Shown in pieces: positions 20,467 to 32,480 of a DNA stretch of 64,000 bases. The stretch is from Epinephelus fuscoguttatus (taxonomy: Eukaryota > Chordata > Actinopteri > Perciformes > Serranidae), in the NCBI RefSeq assembly GCF_011397635.1, contig NC_064770.1, positions 21,359,707 to 21,423,706 on the forward strand, in the 5' to 3' direction. Below the pieces are notes generated by a model. That model saw only the letters and a program-made list of their open reading frames with translations, had not been told where the DNA came from and did no database searches. How positions within the stretch are numbered: position 1 is the stretch's first letter; every line of letters begins with the position of its first letter. The position numbers and the translations under genes are program-made.

Positions 20467-21027
20467 ACAGCAGGAGAAGATGACGGAACATGCAGCATGA
20501 GCTCAGTCCGAACATAATAAATAAATATGAATACAAAAAAAATGGTTTGTCTTTTTTTTGCAATGCTTTCTTTTATATGATGGTGTTTATCAAGAGTCAG
20601 CTGTTGTTTAGGCCTGTTCAGCAACACTGAGGGTGGAGTCCAATTAAAGTTACTCTCATGGGCATTTATGACACGGTAACAGCTGTAATAAAAATAAATA
20701 ACTAGGCTAAATAAACGAATAAATAGTTAAATAAAAAAATCCCATTCACTCTGAAATAACGTATGACCGCAACTGTAAAGAAGAGTTGACATGTGCATGA
20801 GGAAACAGCCCAACATGACCACACCTTAACGATTTAAGAACAGTCCCAAAATAATGTACATAAGTCCATCCGACTTTTTATATTTTGTACAAATCTATGA
20901 CGCAATCAAAAAAGGTGTTAAAGGCTGGATTGTGTCAAAATAACCCTTTCATAAACAGTTTGCAGATGCTTTTCCCATCGTTTCACAGCGTTATCTATAT
21001 TTGGTTTATCATAGCTTATCATAGTTA

Positions 21028-21060
<33 letters not shown>

Positions 21061-21271
21061 GAAATACAAGCTTTGTTTCGTGTGTAATGATAATTACACC
21101 CCCACTGATCCAAGGATGGTCTTGTCCTGGGTTAACTAGTTTGTTTTGGACACCATCATAGACAAAGAGTTTGCTCGTTAAACTCATTGTTTTATTTGTT
21201 TCTGAGACAAAAAAAACAAAAAACAAAAGCTTTAAAAGAATTGATCAGTGATGGTCTTCTGCTGCAGCTCT
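20467..21271. other. alpha1/beta1 tail-to-tail spacer
   Basis: This 805 bp spacer is shorter than the other tail-to-tail spacers (about 1.3 kb without insertions) and lacks their shared middle part. It has the poly(A) signal for alpha1 at about 20,516, an A-rich run at 21,030-21,061, and the beta1 poly(A) signal (AATAAA on the minus strand, about 21,190). Confidence 0.55.
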
Positions 21272-22007
21272 CTAGTGGTACTGTCTTCCCAGGGCGTTCA
21301 CCACCACTGCGATGAACTTCTGGAAAGCTGCCTGGACCTCACCAGTGAAGTCTTTACCCATTCGAGCAGCGATCACAATGGTCAGGCAGTCGGAAATGAG
21401 CTGCAACACAACAAGCACCAATGCACATCAGCAACATGAAAGATCGGTTGCTGAATAGGAATAACAAGCGTTACATTAGCTCCACCACTTTACCCTGAAA
21501 TTGTCGGGGTCCACGTGCAGTTTCTCGGAGTGCAGCACGCTCAGCTCGGCATAGGTCGCCTTGATGTCGTCCATGTTCTTCACACCCCGGTCCAGACCGT
21601 GGAGGATAGTTGTTCCGTGTTTTGCAATCAGAGGATTCCCCATGATAGCAGCTGCGTTGTAGAGGTTTCCAAAGTTGCCGAAATACCTCTGAGTCCAGGG
21701 GTAGACGATCAGACACCTGAGGAAACATGCAAAAACATAAACGTTACAGGATTGGATTAGGAGACGAAATGTGTGCGCCAAGAAAATGAGCCCGTGTGAC
21801 AATGAGACGCATTGTGCACAATGAGAAAACGCAATGCATCAATCCTGATCTTTAAATATAGTCGAGGGTGTCGCAAAGTGATTTCTCAAGCACAGCCTCA
21901 GTTGCAAAGACTCACCTGGAAAGAGCTGCAGGTCCCACGACCTCATACTCCATCTTGCTGAAGATGTCCTGGATGGTGGCGCGCTCGAAGTCTGTCCATT
22001 CAACCAT
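21272..22007 (-). CDS. hbb: Beta globin 1 (147 aa)
   Basis: Exons on the minus strand: 22007-21916 (92 nt), 21716-21494 (223), 21400-21272 (129), the canonical beta exon sizes, all GT/AG. Begins [14 protein letters not shown]; exon 2 begins [16 protein letters not shown]; distal His in [10 protein letters not shown]; proximal His followed by Ser F9 in SVLHSEKLH; ends GRQYH. Ser F9 and the terminal His are linked in fish to strong Bohr/Root pH sensitivity. Glu at NA2 is an organic-phosphate contact. Carries KNMDDIK and AARMGK. Head-to-head with alpha2. Confidence 0.95.
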
Positions 22008-23022
22008 TTTGCCTGCTCAAGGATTTTCCGTGCTGGTCAGCAAATCTCCAGCACCAGATGCAGTTTTTAAAGCAACCTGCTCCCCTCCGAGAAGCATATG
22101 ATTGGGTGGGCGGCCGGTGGGCCGGACGAGTATTGTGGATTCCCAATAATGATAAGAGAAGGGTGCGTCTGCACCGCCTAGATTGTCTCTGATAGAGCAA
22201 ATTGTTATCGTCTGGCCGCAGAGTTTACCCCCGGTCGGCCCCACAGGGTCCAGCCAGTCAACAAGCCAGTGTGAAACAAGGGGCCGGGATCACTAATTGT
22301 TGCTGCGAGCATCAGCCTGATATATCCACATATGACCAAGAGTAGGGCAAAATGCCAAAAAGACAAATCACGGTACAATGAGAGCTGAATTAGCCACGCG
22401 TAAAAACTGAAACCTGCCAGTCAGTGTTCAAACAGCGGGTCCCTCGGACAGCTCCCAGTGTGATGAAGATCTCAGCATCAGCACCTTGGACAGCGGTCAT
22501 TAAATTGAACTGCAGAATGCTGAATGACCACCTGAATCATTTCTGTCAGTGCAAACATCAGTCACTTTTTATTTCTTCATCATCCACCATCCTCAAAATT
22601 GTGACTACTTAAGTTGGCCTACAGTGCTTGAGTAAATGTTCTTAGTTACTGTCCACCACTGCCCATGAAACTACACAGAGACATGTGGGTTTTTTTGTTT
22701 AATGATTAAGTTTATCACACTGTTAATAGGAAATTTAGAGTTGACAGGAATCGTCCAGCACCTTTAGATCATCAGTTGTCAGTGGACCTTTTAAATGTGA
22801 TTTTCTACACATTACACAATGTAGATTATTTGTAAACATCATGTTAAATTCAGAGACGCCCCACAGTCATTGTGAGGGGCCCCTTTGTTTATCTCATGGA
22901 GGTGAAACGCCTTGTTGTGCATCTTATCTTGGAGGAGGTTCTGGGTGTATCAATGCTCTGTTTTGGCCATAAAAACCCTCACGGTTTGAATCCATCACGA
23001 CAGTAACCAATACTCAGTCAAG
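22008..23022. promoter_or_regulatory. Divergent beta1/alpha2 promoter region
   Basis: This 1,015 bp spacer is shared by beta1 (leftward) and alpha2 (rightward). Beta side: minus-strand CTTTAAAAA at 22,064-22,072; ATTGGGTGGGCGG at 22,101-22,113 (CCAAT and CACCC boxes on the minus strand); TGATAA at 22,150 and TGATAG at 22,190 (GATA sites). Alpha side: TTATCT at 22,889 and 22,924 (GATA sites), GGGTG at 22,943 and CATAAAAA at 22,968-22,975, 55 bp before the ATG. GATA, CACCC and CCAAT boxes are standard erythroid promoter elements (GATA1, KLF1, NF-Y). The same motifs recur in the paralogous spacers. Confidence 0.75.
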
Positions 23023-23701
23023 ATGACCAGTCTCTCTGCAAAGGACAAGGACAGAGTCAGAGCTTTCTGGGCTAAGATAGCTCCGAAGACTGAGGACATC
23101 GGGGCTGAAGCTCTGGCCAGGTAAATATGACCAAAGACTGTCTGCTGTTGGCTCCAGTATTTACTGATTAATGTATATACTGACTCTTTTTGTTGTCATT
23201 TACCCAGGATGCTGACGGTGTACCCGCAGACCAAGACTTACTTTGCTCACTGGAAGGACCAGAGCCCGACCTCTGCCTCTGCCAAGAAGCACGGAATTAC
23301 TGTGATGAATGGGATTGGAGATGCTGTGAGCAAAATCGACGACCTGAAAGGAGGTCTTCTGACCCTCAGTGAGCTGCACGCCTTCACTCTGCGTGTGGAC
23401 CCTGCCAACTTCAAGGTGCAGTGCCAAAGTCATTCAAAGATAACAGCATGTCATGTAGATCAGGTGTCCCTCAGACATATAGGGCCTTGAGGGTTTCACA
23501 CCTGCAACATGTCCATCTGGGAGCTAAAAACTTCATATATGTAACATGTGTGTGGTCGCCTTGTTTTCACAGATCATCTCCCACTGCATCCTTGTGGTCC
23601 TGGCCATCATGTATCCCACCGACTTCACCCCTGAGGTCCATGTGTCTCTGGACAAGTTCCTGGCTTGTCTGGCCCAGGCCCTGGCTGAGAAATACCGATA
23701 A
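23023..23701 (+). CDS. hba: Alpha globin 2 (144 aa)
   Basis: Exons 23023-23120, 23208-23415, 23573-23701. Starts [16 protein letters not shown]; exon 2 has [10 protein letters not shown], the distal His in [10 protein letters not shown] and proximal His in LSELHAF; exon 3 has [11 protein letters not shown] and ends EKYR. The protein is identical to alpha3 and alpha4 in my reading and differs from alpha5 by one residue (T versus S in the KIAPK(T/S)ED stretch). Poly(A) signal AATAAATAAA at about 23,752. Shares the spacer 22,008-23,022 with beta1 and is tail-to-tail with beta2. Confidence 0.95.
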
Positions 23702-25010
23702 ACAGCAGGAGAAGATGATGGAGCATGCAGCATGAGCTCAGTCTGAATATAATAAATAAATATGGATGAAAAAAAGGTCTTTTTTGCAATGTTTTATTTT
23801 ATATGTTGGTTCATCAAGAGTCAGCTGTTGTTTAGGCCTGTTCAGCAACACTGGTTTTGGAAAAATGATGGAGAACACAGTGTTGTTGCTTAAATTCAAT
23901 TAACATTTTATAAAACAAAAGTCAGTATAGAAACTCACCAGATGCAATACATGATGTTTACAGCTGTCTGCATTATGCGACAATAGGCTCTGGGTTCATA
24001 CTGTGCATTATGGTTAATGCAATGTAAAAAAAAAAAAAAATCCAAATTATTGCACCTGTAATGTCACTGTTATTATAATTACAGTTACTCTCATGGTCAT
24101 TTGTGACACGGTAACAGCTGCAATGAAAAAAATAGATAAAGAAGAGTTGATGTATACATAAGGAAACAAGCCAAGTGTTAGTTTAAAAAAAAAAAAAAAC
24201 ACGTGTGTCATGCGTATGAATAGATTACTATTATTGTTATTGTTATTATGATTAACACTGTCTGTATTGTAATAGCCTTTTTTTGTGAAGAAAATACACA
24301 GGTGAACATAACTGTTAATAAAATTGTAAAATAGTAACTAAACAATAAGTACATTTTTAAAAAGTAAATACATTAAGATTAGAAATAAAATAAAATAAGG
24401 GAGAAATCAATAAATACAATAAATAGAAATAAAAAATGTTATAGTGTTATTATAATATAATACGATACAATACAATACAATACTATATTATGTTGTAGCC
24501 TATTGTATTATATTATATTATATTTGGTCTTGTCCTGAGGTAACTCGGTTCTAATAAAGTGGGGAAACTGTAGACAAGCAAAGAAATCTTTCAGAGGACA
24601 GAAGAGCATCATGCTCATCCAACAGATCTTCTACCACTCTGATACCTCTATCATGATCGATTAGTTTCGCTTTAATCCTGGAGGGAACCTGTTGTTCCTA
24701 AATATGAAGAAGTATTAATGATTATTTTAAAGCAGTAGGTTTGATATTCAGTGATGCTGTGATGTATACACTAACAGAACAGACTGATGTTATGTGTAAG
24801 GATCATGTGTCACATTTGACCTTTTGTTCCTCTCTAAACTAAAGGTGTGTGTCTAACAGTCTCTGTGTTTGTGTACTGTCATAATTTATTTTGGACACCA
24901 TCATAGAGACAGAAATTGTTTAGCTCATTGTTTTATTTTTTTCTGAGACAAAAAAAACAAAACAAAAGCTTTAAAAGAATTGATCAGTGATGGTCTTCTG
25001 CTGCAGCTCT
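23702..25010. other. alpha2/beta2 tail-to-tail spacer
   Basis: This 1.3 kb AT-rich spacer has close copies after alpha3, alpha4 and alpha5. It contains poly(A) runs at 24,028 and 24,186, TTG/TTA microrepeats near 24,232, an AATAC/ATTAT microsatellite zone at about 24,450-24,525, and the minus-strand AATAAA of beta2 at about 24,932. It carries the uninterrupted form of the sites where a LINE (about 24,352-24,375) and a foldback element (about 24,763-24,780) are inserted in other units. Confidence 0.7.
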
Positions 25011-25747
25011 CTAGTGGTACTGTCTTCCCAGGGCGTTCACCACCACTGCGATGAACTTCTGGAAAGCTGCCTGGACCTCACCAGTGAAGTCTTTACCCAT
25101 CTGAGCAGCGATCACAATGGTCAGGCAGTCGGAAATGAGCTGCAACACAACAAGCACCAGTGCACATCAGCAACATGAAAGATCGGTTGTTGAATAGGAA
25201 TAACAAGCGTTACATTAGCTCCACCACTTTACCCTGAAATTGTCGGGGTCCACGTGCAGTTTCTCGGAGTGCAGCACGCTCAGCTCGGCATAGGTCGCCT
25301 TGATGTTGTCCATGTTCTTCACACCCCGGTCCAGACCGTGGAGGATAGTTGTTCCGTGTTTTGCAATCAGAGGATTCCCCATGATAGCAGCTGCGTTGTA
25401 GAGGTTTCCAAAGTTGCCGAAATACCTCTGAGTCCAGGGGTAGACGATCAGACACCTGAGGAAACATGCAAAAACATAAACGTTACAGGGTTGGATTAGG
25501 AGACGAAATGTGTGCGCCAAGAAAATGAGCCCGTGTGACAATGAGACGCATTGTGCACAATGAGAAAACGCAATGCATCAATCCTGATCTTTAAATATAG
25601 TCGAGGGTGTCGCAAAAGTGATTTCTCAAGCACAGCCTCAGTTGCAAAGACTCACCTGGAAAGAGCTGCAGGTCCCACGACCTCATACTCCATCTTGCTG
25701 AAGATGTCCTGGATGGTGGCGCGCTCGAAGTCTGTCCATTCAACCAT
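25011..25747 (-). CDS. hbb: Beta globin 2 (147 aa)
   Basis: Minus-strand exons 25747-25656, 25455-25233, 25139-25011 (92+223+129). Same overall protein as beta1, with Glu at NA2, the distal and proximal histidines, Ser F9 and the C-terminal GRQYH. It differs at KNMDNIK (Asn for Asp), and exon 3 has AAQMGK where the other copies have AARMGK. Head-to-head with alpha3, but the shared spacer is split by a 1,967 bp foldback element. Confidence 0.95.
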
Positions 25748-26468
25748 TTTGCCTGCTCAAGGATTTTCCGTGCTGGTCAGCAAATCTCCAGCACCAGATG
25801 CAGTTTTTAAAGCAACCTGCTCCCCTCCGAGAAGCATATGATTGGGTGGGCGGCCGGTGGGCCGGACGAGTATTGTGGATTCCCAATAATGATAAGAGAA
25901 GGGTGCGTCTGCACCGCCTAGATTGTCTCTGATAGAGCAAATTGTTATCGTCTGGCCGCAGAGTTTACCCCCGGTCGGCCCCACAGGGTCCAGCCAGTCA
26001 ACAAGCCAGTGTGAAACAAGGGGCCCGGGATCACTAATTGTTGCTGCGAGCATCAGCCTGATATATCCACATATGACCAAGAGTAGGGCAAAATGCCAAA
26101 AAGACAAATCACGGTACAATGAGAGCTGAATTAGCCACGCGTAAAAGCTGAAACCTGCCAGTCAGTGTTCAAACAGCGGGTCCCTCGGACAGCTCCCAGT
26201 GTAATGAAGATCTCAGCATCAGCACCTTGGACAGCGGTCATTAAATTGAACTGCAGAATGCTGAATGACCACCTGAATCATTTCTGTCAGTGCAAACATC
26301 AGTCACTTTTTATTTCTTCATCATCCACCATCCTCAAAATTGTGACTACTTAAGTTGGCCTACAGTGCTTGAGTAAATGTTCTTAGTTACTGTCCACCAC
26401 TGCCCATGAAACTACACAGAGACATGTGGGTTTTTCACACTGTTAATAGGAAATTTGGAGCTGAAAGG
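25748..26468 (-). promoter_or_regulatory. Beta2 promoter side of a split divergent spacer
   Basis: Nearly the same as the beta1 flank: minus-strand CTTTAAAAA at about 25,804-25,812, ATTGGGTGGGCGG at about 25,841, and TGATAA at about 25,890. Near 26,430 a short stretch present in the alpha2 spacer (about 20 bp, including a TTTATC motif) is missing. The foldback element begins at 26,469. Confidence 0.7.
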
Positions 26469-28435
26469 TATGGGTTGCCGTTTGTAAAGTGTCTCACACT
26501 GAAAATAACATCAACATTTTTCCACATTTAGCTTCAAACAATATTTAAAAAAGTATTGTGAATTTTTTAACGTCACCTTTTACCACATTTACAGCAATAT
26601 TTGTTAACTTAGAAATATATTAAATAGTTAAATCTAAATATTAAATGTGGCACCTAAATGTTAAATGTTAAATCTAAATATTAAATCTAAATCTAAATCT
26701 AAATGTTAAATCTAAATGCTAAATCTAAATCTAAATATTAAATCTAAATCTAAATGCTAAATCTAAATCTAAATATTAAATCTAAATCTACATCTAAATG
26801 TTAAAACTAAATGCTAAATATAAATATAAATATAAATGCAAAATATAAATCTAACTGTTAAATCTAAATATTAAATCTAAATCTAAATGTTGAATCTAAA
26901 TGCTAAATATAAATCCAAATGTTAAATGTTAAATCTAAATGTTCTGGATGAAACTAAATATTTAGCTAATATGCAAATTCACACTGCCGGTCACCGGAAG
27001 TACCAAAATAAAAGTTTGAGATGGTCAGACTGTGTTTATAGAAACAAATAACGAATTAAAACCAACTTATCGGGGGAAATGGACACTTGAACATACATTA
27101 GCGTGATAATAACTACCTAAAATAACAAGAACCGTGTTTGGAGAAATTTTATTTGATGTGTACTTTGAGTTGTTAGTGTCCCTTTGGAGGGAATCACCTT
27201 GTTGTTTACAAATACTTCCGGGTAGAAAACCAGCGGAGTTTCGCTACATATTTATATGCATATCTCACATTTTTCACGTCAATATATCACCGTTTAGACT
27301 AATCTCGTATTTGTAAAGTCTATAAACACAATGATTGAACAAACATTACTATCACGTTCTGAAATTAATAACATGGTTATTGTAGATTAGCGGGGCTAAC
27401 CGTTAGCTTCTAGCACCGTTAGCAGTGTGTGTAATGACTCATTAACTCTAAACGGTCCGTGAAAAATTTTTTTTTTTTTCCAGCGGATGTCTTAGTTACA
27501 ACATGGTAGAGCTAACTGGAGTAGTTTCATGTCATGTCCGACAACGGGAGGCTTTTAACAGATGACGTCCTGATGTTAACTTTGCTGCTGCTGCAGCCAC
27601 TGATGCTTTCTAGACATCTTGATTTCCCAAAACTGAATAAATACCACATATAGCAACACAAAACTGCTTTGCTATCTTAATCATGTTGTAACTAAGACAT
27701 CCGCTGGAAAAAAATATTTTTTTCACGGACCGTTTAAGAGTTAATGAGTCATTACAGACACTGCTAACGGTGCTAAGAGCCAACGGTTGTTAGCTTAGCT
27801 TAGGTTGTTAGTCCCTCCGAAGGGACACTGACAACTCAAAGTACACATCAAATAAAATTTCTCCAAACATGTTTCTTGTTATTTTAGGTAGTTATTACCA
27901 CGCTAATGTATGTTCAAGTGTTCATTTCCCCCGATAAATTGGTTTTAATTCGTTATTTGATTCTATAAACACAGTCTGACCATCTCGAGCTTTTATTTTG
28001 GTACTTCCGGTGACCGGCAGTGTGAATTTGCATATTAGCTAAATATTTAGTTTCACCCAGAACATTTAGATTTAACATTTAACATTTAGATTTATATTTA
28101 GCATTTAGATTTAACATTTAACATTTAGATTTATATTTAGATTTAATATTTAGATATAACATTTAGATTTAGATTTAATATTTACATTTAGATTTAACAT
28201 TAAGATTTAGATTTAGATTTAATATTTAGATTTAACATTTAACATTTAGGTGCCACATTTAATATTTAGATTTAACTATTTAATATATTTTTAAGTTAAC
28301 AAATATTGCTGTAAATGTGGTAAAAGGTAACGTTAAAAAAATTCACAATACTTTTTTAAACATTGTTTGAAGCTAAATGTGGAAAAATGTTGATGTTATT
28401 TTCAGCGTGAGACACTTTACAAATGGCACCCCATA
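26469..28435. mobile_element. Foldback (giant palindromic) DNA element, 1,967 bp
   Basis: The ends are inverted copies (TATGGGTTGCC... / ...GGCACCCCATA) and the homology continues inwards. The left arm runs to about 27,505 and the right arm from about 27,683, with a loop of about 177 bp. Each arm has an outer block (GTGTCTCAC side), an array of TAAATCTAAATGTTAAAT-type words (26,640-26,945; 28,060-28,275), then a unique-sequence part. The left arm holds about 190 bp (about 27,195-27,390) that the right arm lacks. Target duplication GAAAGG lies at 26,463-26,468 and 28,436-28,441. The alpha5 spacer carries the uninterrupted site (GTTGAAAGGAATCG, about 38,130). No coding region, so it needed a transposase from elsewhere. 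Superfamily unknown. Confidence 0.88.
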
Positions 28436-28441
28436 GAAAGG

Positions 28442-28715
28442 AATCGTCCAGCACCTTTAGATCATCAGTTGTCAGTGGACCTTTTAAATGTGATTTTCTA
28501 CACATTACACAATGTAGATTATTTGTAAACATCATGTTAAATTCAGAGACGCCCCACAGTCATTGTGAGGGGCCCCTTTGTTTATCTCATGGAGGTGAAA
28601 CGCCTTGTTGTGCATCTTATCTTGGAGGAGGTTCTGGGTGTGTCAATGCTCTGTTTTGGCCATAAAAACCCTCACGGTTTGGATCCATCATGACAGTAAC
28701 CAATACTCAGTCAAG
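28442..28715 (+). promoter_or_regulatory. Alpha3 promoter side of the split spacer
   Basis: Only about 274 bp separate the foldback element from the alpha3 ATG, but the conserved alpha promoter is retained: TTATCT motifs at about 28,582 and 28,617, GGGTG at about 28,636, and CATAAAAA at about 28,661. Confidence 0.7.
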
Positions 28716-29394
28716 ATGACCAGTCTCTCTGCAAAGGACAAGGACAGAGTCAGAGCTTTCTGGGCTAAGATAGCTCCGAAGACTGAGGACATCGGGGCCG
28801 AAGCTCTGGCCAGGTAAATATCACCAAAGACTGTCTGCTGTTGGTTCCAGTATTTACTGATTAATGTATATACTGACTCTTTTTGTTGTCATTTACCCAG
28901 GATGCTGACGGTGTACCCGCAGACCAAGACTTACTTTGCTCACTGGAAGGACCAGAGCCCGACCTCTGCCTCTGCCAAGAAGCACGGAATTACTGTGATG
29001 AATGGGATTGGAGATGCTGTGAGCAAAATCGACGACCTGAAAGGAGGTCTTCTGACCCTCAGTGAGCTGCACGCCTTCACTCTGCGTGTGGACCCTGCCA
29101 ACTTCAAGGTGCAGTGCCAAAGTCATTCAAAGATAACAGCATGTCATGTAGATCAGGTGTCCCTCAGACATATAGGGCCTTGAAGGTTTCACACCTGCAA
29201 CATGTCCATCTGGGAGCTAAAAACTTCATATATGTAACATGTGTGTGGTCACCTTGTTTTCACAGATCATCTCCCACTGCATCCTTGTGGTCCTGGCCAT
29301 CATGTATCCCACCGACTTCACCCCTGAGGTCCATGTGTCTCTGGACAAGTTCCTGGCTTGTCTGGCCCAGGCCCTGGCTGAGAAATACCGATAA
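28716..29394 (+). CDS. hba: Alpha globin 3 (144 aa)
   Basis: Exons 28716-28813, 28901-29108, 29266-29394, with GT/AG introns. The protein is identical to alpha2 and alpha4 in my reading (MTSLS start, [26 protein letters not shown] end). The start of intron 1 reads GTAAATATCACC as in alpha1, whereas alpha2, alpha4 and alpha5 read GTAAATATGACC. Intron 2 shares TTGAAGG and GGTCACC variants with alpha4. Such mixed sharing suggests gene conversion. Followed by a tail-to-tail spacer to beta3. Confidence 0.95.
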
Positions 29395-30728
29395 ACAGCA
29401 GGAGAAGATGACGGAGCATGCAGCATGAGCTCAGTCCGAATATAATAAATAAATATGGATGAAAAAAAGGTCTTTTTTGCAATGTTTTATTTTATATGTT
29501 GGTTCATCAAGAGTCAGCTGTTGTTTAGGCCTGTTCAGCAACACTGGTTTTGGAAAAATGATGGAGAACACAGTGTTGTTGCTGAAATTCAATTAACATT
29601 TTATAAAACAAAAGTCGGTATAGAAACTCATCAGATGCAATACATGATGTTTACAGCTGTCTGCTTTATGCAACAATAGGCTCTGGGTTCATAGTGTGCA
29701 TTATGGTTAATGCAATGTAAAAAAAAAAAAAAAAAAAATCCAAATTATTGCACCTGTAATGTCACTGTTATTATAATTACAGTTACTCTCATGGTCATTT
29801 GTGACACGGTAACAGCTGCAATGACAAAAATAGATAAAGAAGAGTTGATGTATACATAAGGAAACAAGCCAAGTGTTAGTTTTAAAAAAAAAGAACACGT
29901 GTGTCATGCGTATGAATAGATTACTATTATTGTTATTGTTATTATGATTAACACTGTCTGTATTGTAATAGCCTTTTTTTTGTGAAGAAAATACACAGGT
30001 GAACATAACTGTTAATAAAATTGTAAAATAGTAACTAAACAATAAGTACATTTTTAAAAAGTAAATACATTAAGACTAGAAATAAAATAAAATAAGGGAG
30101 AAATCAATAAATACAATAAATAGAAATAAAAAATGTTATCGTGTTATTACAATATAATACGATACAATACAACACAATACAATACTATATTATGTTGTAG
30201 CCTATTGTATTGTATTATATTATATTATATTATATTATATTTGGTCTTGTCCTGAGGTAACTCGGTACTAATAAAGTGGGGAAACTGTAGACAAGCAAAG
30301 AAATCTTTCAGAGGACAGAAGAGCATCATGTTCATCCAACAGATCTTCTACCACTCTGATACCTCTATCATGATCGATTAGTTTCACTTTAATCCTGGAG
30401 GGAACCTGTTGTTCCTAAATATGAAGAAGTATTAATGATTATTTTAAAGCAGTAGGTTTGATATTCAGTGATGCTGTGATGTATACACTAACAGAACAGA
30501 CTGATGTTATGTGTAAGGATCATGTGTCACATTTGACCTTTTGTTCCTCTCTAAACTAAAGGTGTGTGTCTAACAGTCTCTGTGTTTGTGTACTGTCATA
30601 ATTTATTTTGGACACCATCATAGAGACAGAAATTGTTTAGCTCATTGTTTTATTTTTTTCTGAGACAAAAAAACCCAAAACAAAAGCTTTAAAAGAACTG
30701 ATCAGTGATGGTCTTCTGCTGCAGCTCT
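29395..30728. other. alpha3/beta3 tail-to-tail spacer
   Basis: Close copy of the alpha2/beta2 spacer, with a longer poly(A) run at 29,719 and an expanded ATTAT microsatellite at about 30,205-30,240. Contains the alpha3 and beta3 poly(A) signals. No mobile insertion. Confidence 0.65.
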
Positions 30729-31465
30729 CTAGTGGTACTGTCTTCCCAGGGCGTTCACCACCACTGCGATGAACTTCTGGAAAGCTGCCTGGACCTCACC
30801 AGTGAAGTCTTTACCCATTCGAGCAGCGATCACAATGGTCAGGCAGTCGGAAATGAGCTGCAACACAACAAGCACCAGTGCACATCAGCAACATGAAAGA
30901 TCGGTTGTTGAATAGGAATAACAAGCGTTACATTAGCTCCACCACTTTACCCTGAAATTGTCGGGGTCCACGTGCAGTTTCTCGGAGTGCAGCACGCTCA
31001 GCTCGGCATAGGTTGCCTTGATGTCGTCCATGTTCTTCACACCCCGGTCCAGACCGTGGAGGATAGTTGTTCCGTGTTTTGCAATCAGAGGATTCCCCAT
31101 GATAGCAGCTGCGTTGTAGAGGTTTCCAAAGTTGCCGAAATACCTCTGAGTCCAGGGGTAGACGATCAGACACCTGAGGAAACATGCAAAAACATAAACG
31201 TTACAGGGTTGGATTAGGAGACGAAATGTGTGCGCCAAGAAAATGAGCCCGTGTGACAATGAGACGCATTGTGCACAATGAGAAAACGCAATGCATCAAT
31301 CCTGATCTTTAAATATAGTCGAGGGTGTCGCAAAAGTGATTTCTCAAGCACAGCCTCAGTTGCAAAGACTCACCTGGAAAGAGCTGCAGGTCCCACGACC
31401 TCATACTCCATCTTGCTGAAGATGTCCTGGATGGTGGCGCGCTCGAAGTCTGTCCATTCAACCAT
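30729..31465 (-). CDS. hbb: Beta globin 3 (147 aa)
   Basis: Minus-strand exons 31465-31374, 31173-30951, 30857-30729. Same protein features as beta1, including [27 protein letters not shown], Ser F9 and C-terminal GRQYH. At the two variable sites I could check (D/N and R/Q), beta3 agrees with beta1 rather than its neighbours beta2 and beta4. Head-to-head with alpha4 over an uninterrupted spacer. Confidence 0.95.
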
Positions 31466-32480
31466 TTTGCCTGCTCAAGGATTTTCCGTGCTGGTCAGCA
31501 AATCTCCAGCACCAGATGCAGTTTTTAAAGCAACCTGCTCCCCTCCGAGAAGCATATGATTGGGTGGGCGGCCGGTGGGCCGGACGAGTATTGTGGATTC
31601 CCAATAACGATAAGAGAAGGGTGCGTCTGCACCGCCTAGATTGTCTCTGATAGAGCAAATTGTTATCGTCTGGCCGCAGAGTTTACCCCCGGTCGGCCCC
31701 ACAGGGTCCAGCCAGTCAACAAGCCAGTGTGAAACAAGGGGCCCGGGATCACTAATTGTTGCTGCGAGCATCAGCCTGATATATCCACATATGACCAAGA
31801 GTAGGGCAAAATGCCAAAAAGACAAATCACGGTACAATGAGAGCTGAATTAACCACGCGTAAAAACTGAAACCTGCCAGTCAGTGTTCAAACAGCGGGTC
31901 CCTCGGACAGCTCCCAGTGTAATGAAGATCTCAGCATCAGCACCTTGGACAGCGGTCATTAAATTGAACTGCAGAATGCTGAATGACCACCTGAATCATT
32001 TCTGTCAGTGCAAACATCAGTCACTTTTTATTTCTTCATCATCCACCATCCTCAAAATTGTGACTACTTAAGTTGGCCTACAGTGCTTGAGTAAATGTTC
32101 TTAGTTACTGTCCACCACTGCCCATGAAACTACACAGAGACATGTGGGTTTTTTGTTTAATGATTAAGTTTATCACACTGTTAATAGGAAATTTAGAGTT
32201 GACAGGAATCGTCCAGCACCTTTAGATCATCAGTTGTCAGTGGACCTTTTAAATGTGATTTTCTACACATTACACAATGTAGATTATTTGTAAACATCAT
32301 GTTAAATTCAGAGACGCCCCACAGTCATTGTGAGGTGCCCCTTTGTTTATCTCATGGAGGTGAAACGCCTTGTTGTGCATCTTATCTTGGAGGAGGTTCT
32401 GGGTGTGTCAATGCTCTGTTTTGGCCATAAAAACCCTCACGGTTTGGATCCATCACGACAGTAACCAATACTCAGTCAAG
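31466..32480. promoter_or_regulatory. Divergent beta3/alpha4 promoter region
   Basis: This 1,015 bp spacer has the same length as the beta1/alpha2 spacer and nearly the same sequence. Beta side: CTTTAAAAA (minus strand, about 31,522), CCAAT/CACCC block at about 31,559. The GATA site seen as AATGATAAG in beta1 reads AACGATAAG here (about 31,606), as it does for beta4. Alpha side: TTATCT at about 32,347 and 32,382, GGGTG at about 32,401, CATAAAAA at about 32,426. Confidence 0.75.

Noticed and set aside
21515-21760. Plus-strand ORFs across beta globin exons (repeated at each beta gene)
   Set aside because: They are antisense shadows of beta exon 2, and recur only because the gene is duplicated.
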